64,000 nt of DNA from Zerene cesonia (Eukaryota; Arthropoda; Insecta; Lepidoptera; Pieridae), in NCBI RefSeq assembly GCF_012273895.1, contig NC_052111.1, positions 4,340,001-4,404,000 of the forward strand, read 5' to 3'. Position numbers and translations under genes: made by a program. Numbering within the stretch: the stretch's first letter is position 1; every line of letters starts with the position of its first letter. This document shows positions 1 through 13,512 of the stretch, piece after piece. Below the pieces are notes generated by a model. It was given only the letters and a program-made list of their open reading frames with translations, was not told the origin of the DNA and searched no databases.

Positions 1-1984
1 AATACATAAATTTAAATAAGATCATTATCTGATGATGCCACATTTAAAATTGAAATCCTTTATGAACGGTACTTCGAAACAGTAAATGTAGTTTACGAAT
101 AAATAGATTTGAGCAATCAGATAGGCAATTAATCAAGCCAAGCTACGTCGAATCAAGATGACTGAGGATTAATTGCCCAGTTGACGGGTTGAAGTTTGTA
201 GCGAATATACGTTCCAATAACCCGACTGCGTTATTAAACGTAAACGTAATGATAGCGAGTAGCGGATTAACTTAATAGCTTAATGTGTCCTCCACGTTTG
301 ACATTTAAACTTTTATAGCGTATAACTATAATTTTAATAACTTCTTTATCCAAACATTATTTTCTCTCATCATATTAAAGTTTAAGAGAAGTAACCAACG
401 CATTGACGTTTTTTAACTTGGAAGTTAAGCGTGCGGGACTATAGTACCTTCCTCGGTTTGGTTCTTATCTATAGAATGAAAAATTTGATATCAAATTAAA
501 TAGCCGAACAAATTGTGAATATGTGAGCATTCCTCATTTAGCATACTTTAATGCTTTTATAATAAAAATAATACGGCAGTTAAAAAGCGAAGCTTTTAAA
601 GGCACGTGCGAGTGCAACTGATAGCTGTAATTGAAGTCGAATCCGGGCAATAAATTGTGAGTGCGGCGTCGGGCCCGGCGTCTCCCGGGAAATTATTGAC
701 ATTTCTTTTCCAACAAATTGCAATACTGCGCGATCTCCAAGTCCGGTGTAGTTGTGGAGAACTATAAACATCTGTCTTTTTTAAGCTTTGCAAAGTAAAA
801 TTGAACAGTTTCTTTTGTGTAAAAAAGATTTTGTTCTTTTAAACCGAACAGATGAATCTCCCATTCTTCGTGATAAAGTTGATCTAGAAATTTATTGATA
901 ATATTATTAACGAATTTTTTATATATTTGGATTTAATATTCATAATAGCTTTGATTTTGAAGTTGTTTTGAAAATTCAGATATATTACGACGGCTTTGGC
1001 ACCAGTATATATACAACATAACATTGAAAGGAATATACGTGTAAAATTCGAGAAGTAGTTAGCGAAGTAATTTTATATAGCACAAGCTAAATTTACATTA
1101 GCGAGGTTAATCCGGCATGTGACCCTGCATAAACGAAGCGGCTTAGAGACGATCGATACCCGAGATGACCACAAAACTCTTAGGCCGACGAACGCCTTAA
1201 AGTTCATCAATGTTTCCAGCAGTGGCACAGATTTTTTTAACACACAAATTTACTCCATTATGTCGATAAGGTGAAATTTTGAGGAAACTACTATTTGCTT
1301 AATTAAGGAAGGTAAATTGTAATTTCTATTATTTTTGTCGCTATCTAAGTTTTAATTCCGCCTTTATTTGCAGATATGTGTTTGTACAAAACAGAATTTT
1401 CTATCCATTAATAGTATTATGTGGAAATCTGTAATCAAGAAAGTATAAGTAACACTATAAAGTAATATGTTAAATAGATTTATCGGAGAGGATTATAATG
1501 CATAATCGCTTCATAAGCAAAAGCATGTTTAGCTCATTGTAAACAAAGTAAACAAAGTTTGAATGCACATCTAACGTAATGCTAGCAAAATAACTACGCA
1601 AATTCGTGTTATTAATGTTTAAATCTTCAATCTGCCGACACCAAGTCACGAAACCACATCAATTTGTGCGACGGGACACCGCTAACTCGAATCTTTTGTG
1701 CGATGTTTGCTTTGTCGCCCGCAATGATTAATGCATTGTTAGTATCTGTTACACTGAACGTAACATTTTTATGTCCCTAAATAATAACACAAAAATTGTA
1801 CGAAGTAATCATACATTTTTAATCTACATATTCTCTTTTGTTATAGTACGGTAACGTTAAATGTTTGTGTAACTTACACTCAATGTTGTCTTAATATGTA
1901 AGATTAAAATCTTAGGTAAAACTATTATAGTTAGCAGCGGTAATATTCATATTTGTTACTTATATAAGCGAGCCATTTTTTTAG
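1..1984. other. AT-rich non-coding DNA, probably alpha-catulin intron
   Basis: I see no coding exon here on either strand. The short open frames near 580-790 overlap a brief GC-rich patch (about 655-695) but show no recognisable protein and no splice context. Because the alpha-catulin exon at 13513 ends in mid-gene on the minus strand, this stretch is most likely part of a long intron of that gene, unless the next exon lies here unnoticed. Confidence 0.4.
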
Positions 1985-2600
1985 TGAGAGTAAGAGTGTA
2001 CTCCGGAGGTGCTTCCATTGTCATCAAGTCAGGATTTGATGATGGAAACTCAGGCAAATCGAGGAAAAGCCAATAGTTCATGGTGAGTAAAATCTAAGAA
2101 GAACATTTTGACTCACCGGTTTTCGATTAAGCTAAAGTTTTACATTCGTATGTTACTTTAAGTAAATGTAATAATCTGTTATTATTAAGCTGATCTGATG
2201 ATGGAATCAGGGGATGGAAAATGTAATTCCTCAACGGCGAAGAACAAAGACACGGAATTTTATAAATGGATTAACAATTAATTATGAATCCCGCAAAATG
2301 CCCTATCGCAACATTGCTGATGCCCCCAGGTTTGACTCCCAGTTGGGCAACACTTCAACGGTGAACAGCATAGACTTTTTCACAAATATTGAACCGACTT
2401 AAAAACCACTCGAAAGTAAGATAATTCTTAATACAATTACTATAAACACACCACTCATCTATCAGAGGTTGGCAACTGGTAAGTTAATTGGTCGTAGATA
2501 ATAGATAGATACTACACAGCATCAGTAAGTTTCGCTTGTCTACTTGGCTTGGTTGGCACCGACTTCAAATATTCGTCGTTAGCGCTTATTGTAATTATAT
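1985..2600 (+). repeat. Degenerate interspersed repeat, two related segments
   Basis: Two segments share a TGATGATGGAA(A/T)C core followed by related sequence (about 2030-2055 and 2190-2215). The second continues through a text ending in GAACCGACTT (about 2390), and a further GCACCGACTTCAAA occurs at about 2567. GACTTCAAA-type ends are typical of abundant lepidopteran dispersed repeats. The open frame at 2214-2402 lies entirely inside this element and is not taken as a gene. The class is not assigned. Confidence 0.4.
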
Positions 2601-5600
2601 AATTGTATTTTATTCTGCGTTGAAATCACACATTTTACAGCTCTTAGCATTAAACTATTGGGAAACACCAATCATTGAAAATAATTGAATTATGTAAATA
2701 TTAAACGGTTATTATATTAATATTGTAGTTATTCGTATTTCGTGTAGGCTAAAAGGATATGTTTAACGTCTATTTTATTTTTGACAATCAAAAAGTAACT
2801 CACAATTAAAAAAAAAAAAATTGTTAAATATCGCTCTTGCACAAAACATCTTATTAGAAGTTTGTGCTTGTTGTCATTGTTCAAGTTTAATTTAGTAACT
2901 ACTTAATTAACGCCCTGCAAGATATTTTGGGGATAAAAAATACTATTTTTAAAAACTGAAATCTATTTTTATGGAGCTCCGCTCCCTGACAAATTAGAGA
3001 CAATGAAAAGAATGTATAAAAAAAGTTGTTACAAAAAGCTTTGGGCGCTTTTTTGCTTTTTAAATGGATTTTATTCTTTTAAACTTTTACTTTGTTACGT
3101 TAAACCGTGCTTTGATGAACACTTGTACCGTTTTAACAGTGTTAATTTTAAATAAAGCGAAATATCTTTTAAAATTTAAAAGCGTTAGATCTTGCAGTAA
3201 ATTAAAATCGTATTCTTTAATGTAATATTTAAAAGATCCGTAAGATTCAGTTCACATTTTTTTATCTTATTTATTAATCTCCGTTTTATACATATATTTA
3301 AAATGATGACGAAGATAATACAGGTTTTATTGGTATTCTTGAGCATTTAGTATTAAAAAAAGTTTATGTACATATAAATAATTGAGGTTTAAAAAAGTAG
3401 TTCACACAAATGAGCAAGTCAGCAAAAACGATGACATCGCATGAAAGGCTGAATGAGCCGACAAAACTAAGCGCTACATCGAACATCAAAGCTGTTTTGA
3501 GAGACATGTAACGTTTTAATGGCCTTATAAAATTGGCCTTTGCTTAATGCAACAATGCTTTACGAAAACGCGTATTTATTTTAGTAAAATACTGTATGAA
3601 ATCTTTTTCGATTTATTGTGGCACATGCTTATAAAATAAAGTCTGTGTATTTTGCTTGATTGTAGGTGAGTATTTGTATTGATATAACATAATATAGATT
3701 TTGATTAACCAAAAACCAGTGCGCAAGAAAATAAGAATAAAAAAAACATCCAAATTTCAATAGAGAAGGTGGTTCAAGTCTTCTAACACTTAAATTATTG
3801 TCACTGAGAATTAAAGATGCCATATAGAACATACCAAAAGACTAGAAAACGCTCTCAGTCAATACTGCCACCATCAAAACAACTCATCGTACTCACGCTG
3901 GGAAACCGTTAAGATATTAAAAAACTACACATCTAAACGCATTAATGTGTATTTTAAAGTACTATTCGCTGTGTATTTGATTGCCTTTTAACTGTGTTGA
4001 ATAGATAAATGATTGTATTGAGAGGGTTTCGTATACATTTTCTAACATGACAGACTACAAATTGCTTGTGCAAAGTGTTGAATTTCCGGAAGGTCGCTCC
4101 AAATTTCCGCAGATTGACAGACCCTTCGTACTTTGTAAAAGCAAGTCGCATAAACTTTAGTTAATATCTGCGATTATTTTGGGCTTGGTTTTGACATAAT
4201 CACTAAACGTTATAAACGGGTTGATATTATATTTTGACTTCAATGACCTTAACCAAGCTTCAATATAAAGTACATCTATATTCTGTGTGTTTATTTTTTC
4301 ATTGTTGTGAGACGAATAAAACAATAACTATACTTATTCATAGTTTATAATTTTAAAAAGAAATACATACCTACAAAGTTCTAAAATAAATTGTCGTACG
4401 GTCTACACTGCAAAAGTCTTTTCCGATATACAGTTCACACGTACACCGCCTACCGACAAGTCACGCCATATGCCTACCTACGTGTCATTATGCCACTTTG
4501 TATCAAACCGCTCGTATAAGCTTTTATGACAGTTTCATTACAAGTAGAGATGATACATTTGATAAAGCGATTATATGGCATAACCTGATAATAATAACAT
4601 TTTCATGCTCTGGAGTGAAATATATGTTGGTTTAACGAATAACTGATATTTAAATTTGTGATTATACTTGTCACATATTTTGCGGCTTTCCGCTTTGACA
4701 CATTAGAAAAGGGTCGTTTACTATATAAGTGACCTAAATGTTATATTTATATGTTTCTTCCATTGGTAATTATGACAATTTACATTTAAAAAACACGTTA
4801 CAAGTTTTCTGAATCCGTGTAAAGTGCAATAACAGACACGTGTGAAGAAACGTGCCTAACAAGTTATTCTATTCATATTTTTATTTCGACCTATATCAGT
4901 GGGGAATGTAGCGTTCATTCAATTTGCAGTGTGAAGCCCCTGAGGGCATAATCCATGGCTTAGGCGTGTTGCGTCCTGCTTTTGATACTCCTAGACCAAC
5001 GTTCTCGGCATAAGTTTCATAATATGAATATTTTTAAGTGTGCTTCTGCTAAACTATTCCAATTTTTTTATTCAAAAGTTTACCGGTTAAAAGTTTCGCG
5101 TGATTTTAGCGATGTTTATAAATGATGGAGTTTTATTTATGTTTAATATCAATATAAGTCTAACGTGAAAAAGTTACTTTTTGTTCACGAAAGGAATTGC
5201 GTGCTGCCGACAATTTAGCGGCTCTTACTAAATAGGCTAAACTTGATTAATGACAATTTATGTTTCACTTTGCTGGTTTGCTAAAAGGTAAACATTGCGA
5301 TTAACACAAATATTAATCTACGTTCACAAAAAGTTAATAAAAATATACGTGATATTGTTTTCAAATATTCTTGTTTCGCTTTAAACATGTTTTTTAACAC
5401 TGTATTACGTTATATATTGTAATAAATATGACCTATCAAGGTAATATTTATTTTAACTATATAGAAACATATTTAGTTTAAATTATATTTACATTTAAAA
5501 TAATTCTAACGTAAAAAACAGGGGTTGATAGCGGAACAATAAGGTGCTGTTACTTATTTCTACTGACTGCGTTGTAAAATTGCGCCAAAGTAGCTTAATA

Positions 5601-5934
5601 ATAGTACCTATTGACATTGACAACATTGCCAAATAGGGTTATTAATAAGATGTGCGAAATATGTGAATACGACACCATTGCAGTTATATATTATACTCGT
5701 GGTTACAAATGGTGAAAGAATTCTTGAAATCGGTCTAGTGGTTTTTGCGTGAAAACGTTACAAACATAAAAAATACGAAAGTGAGGATTACAAAAGCTAC
5801 AAACATTTGAATCTTATTTTATAATAATAGACGGATGACTTAGGTACCAACCACCACGAACTATTACGCGTCACATTTTGATTAAAGGTAAGAATATGAC
5901 GAAACAAAGGGATCACAATTCACATGATATTGTG
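2601..5934. other. AT-rich non-coding DNA
   Basis: No exon, RNA gene or clear element is visible. Small open frames (3629-3832 and 3954-4151, minus) have AT-driven composition and no flanking splice logic. A fragment at about 5715-5770 resembles the 3' half of the short dispersed repeat seen better preserved at 7331-7536. Confidence 0.35.
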
Positions 5935-6060
5935 GACACGCAGGTCTCGGTAATCTCTATAAAGAGCGTATTTGCGCGTAAAGCCTTTGGCCATAATCCA
6001 CAGGGTTGAGGAGGCTGGGTTGGCACTCGAGGAACACGTTATCACGGTATTATGCTGATG
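5935..6060 (-). repeat. Fragment related to the SINE at 7.7-8.0 kb
   Basis: The stretch contains CCATAATCCAC followed by a GGTTGG-rich segment, in the same order and spacing as in the better preserved SINE body at about 7808-7845. It is short and diverged, so it is probably an old truncated copy. Confidence 0.35.
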
Positions 6061-6686
6061 CGTGATTCGGATCTATTTTCAGCTGACTTCTTAAATATAC
6101 TGGCAGTGATTAATTGCTGTGAGTGGAGTTTTATAGCTTTCTATTAATAACAGGTCGCCATTTGATTACTTTATTATTCTTGGCGTTGTTTTTTCAATTA
6201 TATAGTTACGTTGTCAATTGTGTAGATGACGTTTTTGTTAAATTAAAACTGTTTGCAAATATTTGTTTTTATTCTCTGTTCTTATGACATAAACCTAATC
6301 AAAGCGATATGGCGAGTTCAATTAAAAATTTACATTTGTACTTATAATGTCTTTGTAACATACATAAAATAACACGATGAAAAAACATATTACATCTAAT
6401 CAATCGCAAATAGATATTGTAGAACATTTATTACGATGTAATGTAAATGATAAGCGCTGAAATCGCTTTATTTCATCAACACAAAGAGAATGTTCTAGAT
6501 TGTCTGCTCAATTTAATCTACCTCACTTACGAATACTGACTGCTGTCGGATAAACTTCCCCGAAATTTCCCCATAAAACATAATGGCCGCAAGTGCAATA
6601 AAACGTTCCGGAAAATTTAAAATTTATGCCGTTTGTGCGGAGTTTATAAACTCACAACTGCGATTTGTGAACATATTCAATAGAAG

Positions 6687-6725
6687 ATGCATTCGCTATA
6701 TGTGTGCTACATACAGCGAATGCAT
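6687..6725. repeat. Near-perfect palindrome, 17-bp arms, 5-bp loop
   Basis: Arms 6687-6703 and 6709-6725 are reverse complements at 16 of 17 positions, with spacer GTGCT. The single mismatch is A against C on the plus strand, which would be a G-U wobble in RNA from the minus strand. It lies in the presumed alpha-catulin intron and belongs to no recognised repeat. Confidence 0.7.
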
Positions 6726-7330
6726 ATTGCAAAAGTATTCCCCTAGATAAATTTGACTTAACGTTAAATAATGATCGGGTGTACTTTTCTCAAAAGCATA
6801 AAATTACGATTTAATTGATGTTGGATGAAAGATAACATTTTATATCCATTTAAAAGTACTTGAAGCTTTTATAGCCGTATCGAATACTCTAGTTCATATT
6901 TATTTAGCGTCATAACTCTGCAATATGTGCTTCGAGCTTGCACTGCATAGTACACTCGGCACACAATGGACCGACAAGCACCCACTTATACCTGAAGCAA
7001 AGTAAACGCTGAAGTGAAGGCACTGTGCATATATGTTTTTCCATTTTAAGAACAATGTGTAGTCGATATATTATATTCTTTCCTCGTATCCATCATGTAT
7101 ATTAAAATAACAATATGCATTAAAATAATACGATGACAATGGTATGGAGTAGCTAATTATAATAATTAATCTTTATTGGAAATGTTTTTCTTTTATAATC
7201 GTAGTTAATAATAGAAAAATGGCTCTATTTAAGCGTAATGTGACCTTAAACAGTTACTTACGGGTCAATTGTAACTGTAGAATAACTAAAATAACTCCCT
7301 CACTTTCAAGTTTATAATGAACTTATCATG

Positions 7331-7536
7331 AGCTGCGCCTCGCGGTTTCACCCGCGTAAGTCCGTAGCCTGTAGGAATATCGGGATAAAAAGTTGTCTAT
7401 ATGTTATTTCGGTTGTCTAGCTGTCTACGTACCAAATTTCATTGCAATCGGTTCAGTAGTTTTTACGTGAAAGAGCAACAAAAACGCACAAATCCTTACA
7501 AACTTTCGCATTTATAATACATATTAGTAGGATAGG
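7331..7536 (+). repeat. Short dispersed repeat, family A, copy 1
   Basis: This is the best preserved copy of a roughly 200-bp element. It starts AGCTGCGCCTCGCGGTTTCA, continues through GGAATATCGGGATAAAAAGT and CAATCGGTTCAGTAGTTTTT, and ends near CTTTCGCATTTATAATA plus TAGTAGGAT. At least five more copies occur (26251, 32553, 37275 inverted, 37866 diverged, 63197), with fragments at 5.7 and 57.1 kb. No open frame spans it, so it is non-autonomous. The class is not assigned. Confidence 0.8.
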
Positions 7537-7736
7537 ATTAATGCTTAACTATAAAATATTTGCCATATTTTTGAAAGGAATGAGAGATGTCGTATTCTTC
7601 TAGAGTAAACATACCTAATTAAATAAAAATGTAATTTTTTTCGTAGTAGAGTTGTTAGCTGATTTGATATATTTTATAACCGGAAAAGATAAAACGTTTT
7701 TTTATAATTATGTTACAATAAATCGCTGACACGTAT

Positions 7737-8036
7737 TATTTAAATCATAATCATCAACCCATATATGTTCCCACTGCTGGGACGCAGGCCTCCAATGAGG
7801 GTTCAGGCCATAATCCACCACGTTGGCCGAGAGTGGGTTGGCGGATGTCACATGTCGTCGAACTTTTGATTCTTGGACATGCCGGTTTCTCACCGTTTTA
7901 AGCAATGGTGATGTTACCTACATGTGCATGAATGAGTTGAAGAATCCATTTATTTCCTGCACGCTCACCCGGTCTCGAACCCCGACTTATCAATTTTGAA
8001 AGCCCGAGGTTCTCACCACTGAGCCACCACTGCTTT
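7737..8036 (-). mobile_element. tRNA-derived SINE with intact Pol III boxes
   Basis: Read on the minus strand, the head near 8034 gives TGGCTCAGTGG, which fits the Pol III A box (TRGCNNAGYGG). About 40 bases on comes GGTTCGAGACC, which fits the B box (GGTTCGANNCC). A tRNA-unrelated body follows, including a CCACGTTGG and CCCACTGCTGGGA text in plus orientation, and it ends in an AT-rich tail near 7740. The open frame at 7708-7905 lies in this body and is not a gene. A diverged copy is at 31065-31345. Confidence 0.75.
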
Positions 8037-8234
8037 ATTATTTAATTTAATTAAATTATTAAAATAATGTGCTTGATTTAAAGTTAAAGCAAAAACAGCA
8101 TTTTCAAATTAAAATAATAAATCGATTTGAGTATAACTTTATTGAACGAGGGCAATGAAATTAATTGAGGGTAGTTGTTCCATGTTAGTTGCCATGCTAC
8201 GAATGTAATAAAACAAACCATACACTACTAGTAT

Positions 8235-8283
8235 AGTATTATATTATCTGTGCTTTTGGTATAAGTACAGATAATGTAATACT
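8235..8283. repeat. Palindrome, 21-bp arms, 7-bp loop
   Basis: Arms 8235-8255 and 8263-8283 are reverse complements at 19 of 21 positions around spacer TTGGTAT. Both mismatches are T/G or G/T pairings on the plus strand, so plus-strand RNA could form an uninterrupted 21-bp stem with two G-U wobbles. It is outside any gene on the plus strand and antisense to the presumed alpha-catulin intron. Confidence 0.7.
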
Positions 8284-11200
8284 GAAATATGTTAGTACAT
8301 ATTTCACGCAAACAATATATATTAATTATTAATTAAATACCGCTTCTTAACGTATTAAAAACGTTATACTTGAAACACATTTCTAGCTCAACATATCACT
8401 GTAATAGAATGTATGTTATTTTGTTATTTATTTTCTTTGCTTTTCCGTGAACCAGATAATCCAAGTCTCGTGGTGACCCAGCTAAACTTTCAATAGATGG
8501 CCTATAGGAGAATGTAAACAGTGTCGTATAAAGGCGGCGTCACATTTCAACGTTAGCCCTGGGTATAGAACTAACAGCCTTAACTACACTGCGGCGGGAT
8601 GCCACCCAACTACTTTCACAATGTTTGCGCAATAGGTCAACTACATAATTATACAATAACGTGTTTACATGACCATGGTTGTAGTAAGCGTATACTATAG
8701 AGTATAGGTTATTGTTAGAATGTCATATTTGTAGGCGTAAAGACACTTTATGATGGGTATTTTGCATCGAGAAAATGAATAAAAGATATGATATTTATAT
8801 AAAAGATATTATATTTAGAAATAATCTATTTAAATATACATGGACTGCCATTTTCACTTTAGGTACACAGAAGATTATAATCATCGTTAATAGAATAAAA
8901 TTAGATGACAGTATTTCGCCCTGATAAGTTCAAAACTGTTCTATGGGTATTCGCTCTTCCAATAAAATTACTTGTAATGTTACTAAGCTCTATAAGCAGT
9001 TATGTGATATGAAAATAAACAATTTTATTAGATATTTTAATTTTGATCATATTTGTATATTTAATAATCTACTTTGATTGAAAAAGGATTACTACAGAAT
9101 AAACGAATAGTTTCTGATAAACAAAAAAAAAGGAGAGGTTACTGGCAGCCCATAAATTTAAATTTTATTTTACTGTAATTGTAATGGGAATATGTTTAAA
9201 AATAATAACTATCCAGTTACTTGCCGATTTTTCTCGTTAATTGCGACGAAACGAATCGGTAGTAGTTTTATGAAGTTTTAAGAGTTTACATGAATTTAAA
9301 TTTTTGAGTTTTAGTCAGACATCATGACGTCCCTGGACCTTTTTTGTATGCAATAATTACGTTCAATTAAATTTTGTGTTTCTTGTTTGAATGTAAAATG
9401 ATATAATATTACAATTAAGATTATAACAGCCATCAATTTTTACTATTTTCTGTAAAGTTATAACATACAGATGAAGAATTTTTATAATATTATTATTCAT
9501 TGAACCTCTGCGTATTATCGGGCGTCACGCGTCGTTGATTTTGAGTTCGACGTGTGTCTTAATTTGTTCTACAAGACATAAACAACATACGAAATGTTTT
9601 CTCGTGTTTGTTTTAGGGAGTATTGAAGTTTTTAATGGCTTGAAAACTTACCTACATTGGAGTTTAACGATTTATTTGTTCGCTGTAATGTGTACTTTAT
9701 GTTGTGATAAAATGTTTAATTAAATTGCACAATAATAGTCTTTCATTTCTGAACTTGCGAAAACATCTGATTTCGGTCTAGTGTATTATTATATTATTTG
9801 TATTCTGATGTAATTGTTTTCAACATTTGTCCGTATTAGTGGCAATAATTTAGTATAATTATACAGATTTTATTATTTATTTTAATAATTGTAAGAGTAT
9901 AACGACTAACGTTTCTTCATACTGTAAATGTAAAGAAACAAGTAAATGTAAAGAAAATCAAATAGTGTGATGGACGGATAAAAATACCATTAAATAAAAA
10001 CCCCAATGACCACTGATATTTAGATGAAAAATAACTGAAAAACCGTAATGTGAGGAAAAGTTGCCGTACAAGTTATCCAGTAGAGGTTAAAAGTGTTGTT
10101 AACAGGAGCGCTATCCAATAAAGCTTTCAAAAATTTGTTTTTACGATCTCTACGGAGCATATACCAACTTGCCTTGATTGCTACACAAAGTGGTCTGTTA
10201 TTCATTCGTGTGATTATAATCTCTGTGTGAAAAATAAAACAATGCTTTTATTATGAGCGAAGCTTACATAACGCAAATTATATTCAAATGAAATCCGTGC
10301 TATAAGCTGTATAAAATATTCATGAAACTGTATAAAATATTTCTATCTGCTACCCTATAACAAATGCAATGTATCTACGAGTTACGACTTGAGTCAACTT
10401 AACTGTGCGTAGCTATCTCTAGTTTCAAGAGGAAGAGTCTATAAAAATAAACCCTTTTGATTACAAATTAAGAAAAGATACAATAAACTAATGCAACATT
10501 ATATAGTTTGTTCTGTACATTTTTAAGTCTCTTATCGGTAAAATAACGCTTTATTAATATTATTACATATACATAGTTCAAATTTATCGTTTGAAAAATC
10601 AATATAATTATAATGAGTTCGTAACGTTGAATTAGAGCTTTATTCGATAGAGATAGCATGTAATTCACTGCGGTAATACGGTGTATCTAAATGTATTCAA
10701 ACAACATACATCACGAAATGCACAAGCTTAATGGGATTTAAACGATTAACTAATAGTTATTGATCAACGACTACATTAGAAGTCTCATTGACTAGCACGA
10801 TGTGTAATTCTACTACTATCGTAGTAATTAATAATATATTTAAGGCATTTTGTACAGTAAGTACTGCATCGTTTTTCATTTACTATACCATTCGCTTGAA
10901 AATTTATTTGACGAGTATTTAAATGAGAAATCAACGATAATTCATATGATATTAACAAAGACGTTGCTCACAATGACAAAAGCAGGAATTGCGGACACAG
11001 CGCCACTTCTTCATTAAACTCGGCCTAATGATAAAAGTTTGCGATTTCATTAGCAGCGCTCGGTCGTAAATATTAAATGTTCAATAGCTGTAATGCTTGT
11101 GAATAAATGGAGCGGTGAAATTTATATGAGACGCTTTTACGAGGCATACGTGGTTAGGTGTAACGGTAAACGTTGAGTTTCGGAAGGTAAGAGCCTCCGA

Positions 11201-13512
11201 GGTGTTTCAGGGCGTAACAGAATTTACACTCGAGTCGTGTTTATGGCAACACATACTGAATATTGAAAACGCAAATGTTACATCACTCGCGTCGGAAGTT
11301 ACTGCTCACTTGGAGCAAATAACGGATGTCGGAGGGTAGATCAGGTTGATTACTTTAATTGTTAGATAGGGTAAACGGTATGAATCGTTTGCTCAAGGTA
11401 TATTGTACTGGTATTATAAATGTGAAAGTTTTTATGACGTTTGTGACTCAATTTCGATTGTTAAAACGGGTCTGGATGAAACCATAAGAATAGAATACTC
11501 GACTCCTTGGTTAGTTTTTTTGGCATTGTTGGCAAAGTTATCTACTGAAATATGTAGTATGTTTATTGATATTTACTGCCATTTTACACAGAACACCATT
11601 GCCGCACGATTCCATTGTCATCACTGTCAGAACTGGGGCAATTTGTTTTGGCGCGAATTTTGTTGACATCACGTTGATTGATCATCATTCATTGCCCAGA
11701 TTGAATTCGAAAGCAATTTCTTCGAAAGCATACTTCAACGAATTATTTCAGATACTGTTCACGGTGTTTACATAATTTGTTTGTTGAAGCTATGTTTCTT
11801 GTGTTTGCGTCGCGCATTTTAAAAGATAAATATAAATCGCCGTAAATGATTTAGTACAATTAAATATTTTTTGTATTAAAGAGTGTATACTTTTCATTCA
11901 TAATTTTTTTTAAAGTATAAGTAACGTTTAACTTTTATTTTAATTGATAGAGTAAGCAATAGCAAATAGAAGTATTTAAAAATGAAAGGGCGAAACATCT
12001 ATAGTAATTGTACAACAATCACATAGTACAATCAATATATACAACTAAATACGTGTAAGGAGAATGCACTACTGTACATTGATGGTAATCCATATAATAT
12101 CAGCCCGTTCTGTGTAGACAGGGTTGCTATTGTTTGTCTCTTTTGTGTGAAGCCATCATGCTGGAGCTCGCAATAACGTTCGAGCATTAAAATTCGGGTC
12201 AGGTGGTTGACACAAATTTATGAAGGCTTTACGAAATTATCGCCTTGATTTTCCAATACATTAATGCTTAATAGCTCATCGTAATACCAAAGGATTGAAC
12301 AAATCCGGGAAAGCATACATAATTTAAATTATTTAAATGAATCTAAAGTGTAGCTTGGTATTTTAGACATTTTATTTATATTGATAATAATCATCTTTCT
12401 TGTGTAGATTTCTTACATTCTACAACGCCTGTTATGTGTTTCCCATGAGACGCATGTGATATTAGCATACGCTGAAACCGGGAGTTGCTGCATCGATTTA
12501 TTTTATTCAACAGAATAAAATATGATACATATGTGTGGACACACACATTACTAGAAACACAATAGACGAAATAACAAATAAATAAGTCGATACTTTCGAG
12601 GATACATAATTCGGAATCCTAACAAAGTTTAAGCCTGTCAGCTTTAGCAGTCATACCCACCTATCCATGTTTTATCGTGTTAAAGGTATCCCTACTATAC
12701 AATATACGTACCCGGTACTACACTACAATATGACTTTAATATTATTTATTACATTTAAAAAATACGGATAAATCAATACGACCAAATTATATTCTATATA
12801 ATAATGAGCTTCACAGGCATTTTAATAGGAAAATTACGTATAACACCACTCAAATAATAAACAGTAAACACGTCCACAAAACATGTGACATTAACAATTT
12901 AAGTAATAAATTATTGTAATGGTAATCGTATTTTATCCGTCCATTGTTCCGTGGCAATTTTGGCAAACTATTGTAAAAGTTAGCCAATTTCTATGCAAAT
13001 TTATATACATTCTCGGCACCGGTTATCGTTATTTAATGTTGAACAAAAGACGTGGGTTGAAATAAGTTTTTAACACGACTCTAAATATTCTTCCACATAA
13101 TTTCCTGTTGAGAATGTCCGCGTAGATTGTTCTTCAGTTATTAAGTTAGCCTTTTAAATATATTAGCTGTATACAATTACGTAACAGAGGAATGTATTTT
13201 TACTTTACATTATTTTGAACGAACCCAATCCAACTTTTATTTTTGTTTTAAATTACTAATCAGATATTAGGTTGCCATATAATGTTCTAAATATATAATA
13301 TACCTATTACCTATATATAGCAGGCAAAATATTACATTAGGTGGTTTTTTACTTACTGAGTTGAAAAGGTAAGATCGCATTTATCAATAAGGCACCCATT
13401 TTTATTCTTGTTATATACTACTGTTTAGTCTTGTTATATAGTGAAAAATTTAAAGGATCGCTTCTCTTTACAATATTTCTAAAATAGTGTTCCATTTAAA
13501 TTTCGTGCGTAC
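8284..13512. other. AT-rich non-coding DNA, probably alpha-catulin intron
   Basis: No convincing exon is seen. The plus-strand frames at 9535-9723 and 11403-11775 have no splice context and a composition like the surroundings. The stretch 10980-11340 is less AT-rich than its flanks and free of recognisable repeats, so it could be a conserved regulatory segment, but nothing in the sequence proves this. Confidence 0.35.

Noticed and set aside
2214..2402. A 62-codon plus-strand frame
   Set aside because: It falls inside a degenerate dispersed repeat shared with 2030-2055 and other copies.
6553..6575. Rel/NF-kB-like palindromic text CTTCCCCGAAATTTCCCC
   Set aside because: It looks like two kB half-sites, but single short motif matches are frequent and nothing links it to an immune gene here.
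7708..7905. A 65-codon minus-strand frame
   Set aside because: It lies in the body of the tRNA-derived SINE.
11403..11775. Two overlapping plus-strand frames of 87 and 69 codons
   Set aside because: They lack splice signals or recognisable protein features, and they overlap in different frames.
1..13500. Search for the next alpha-catulin exon (after KEARAAG) on the minus strand
   Set aside because: No minus-strand stretch with a matching phase-1 acceptor and family-like sequence was found. The rest probably lies beyond the left edge.
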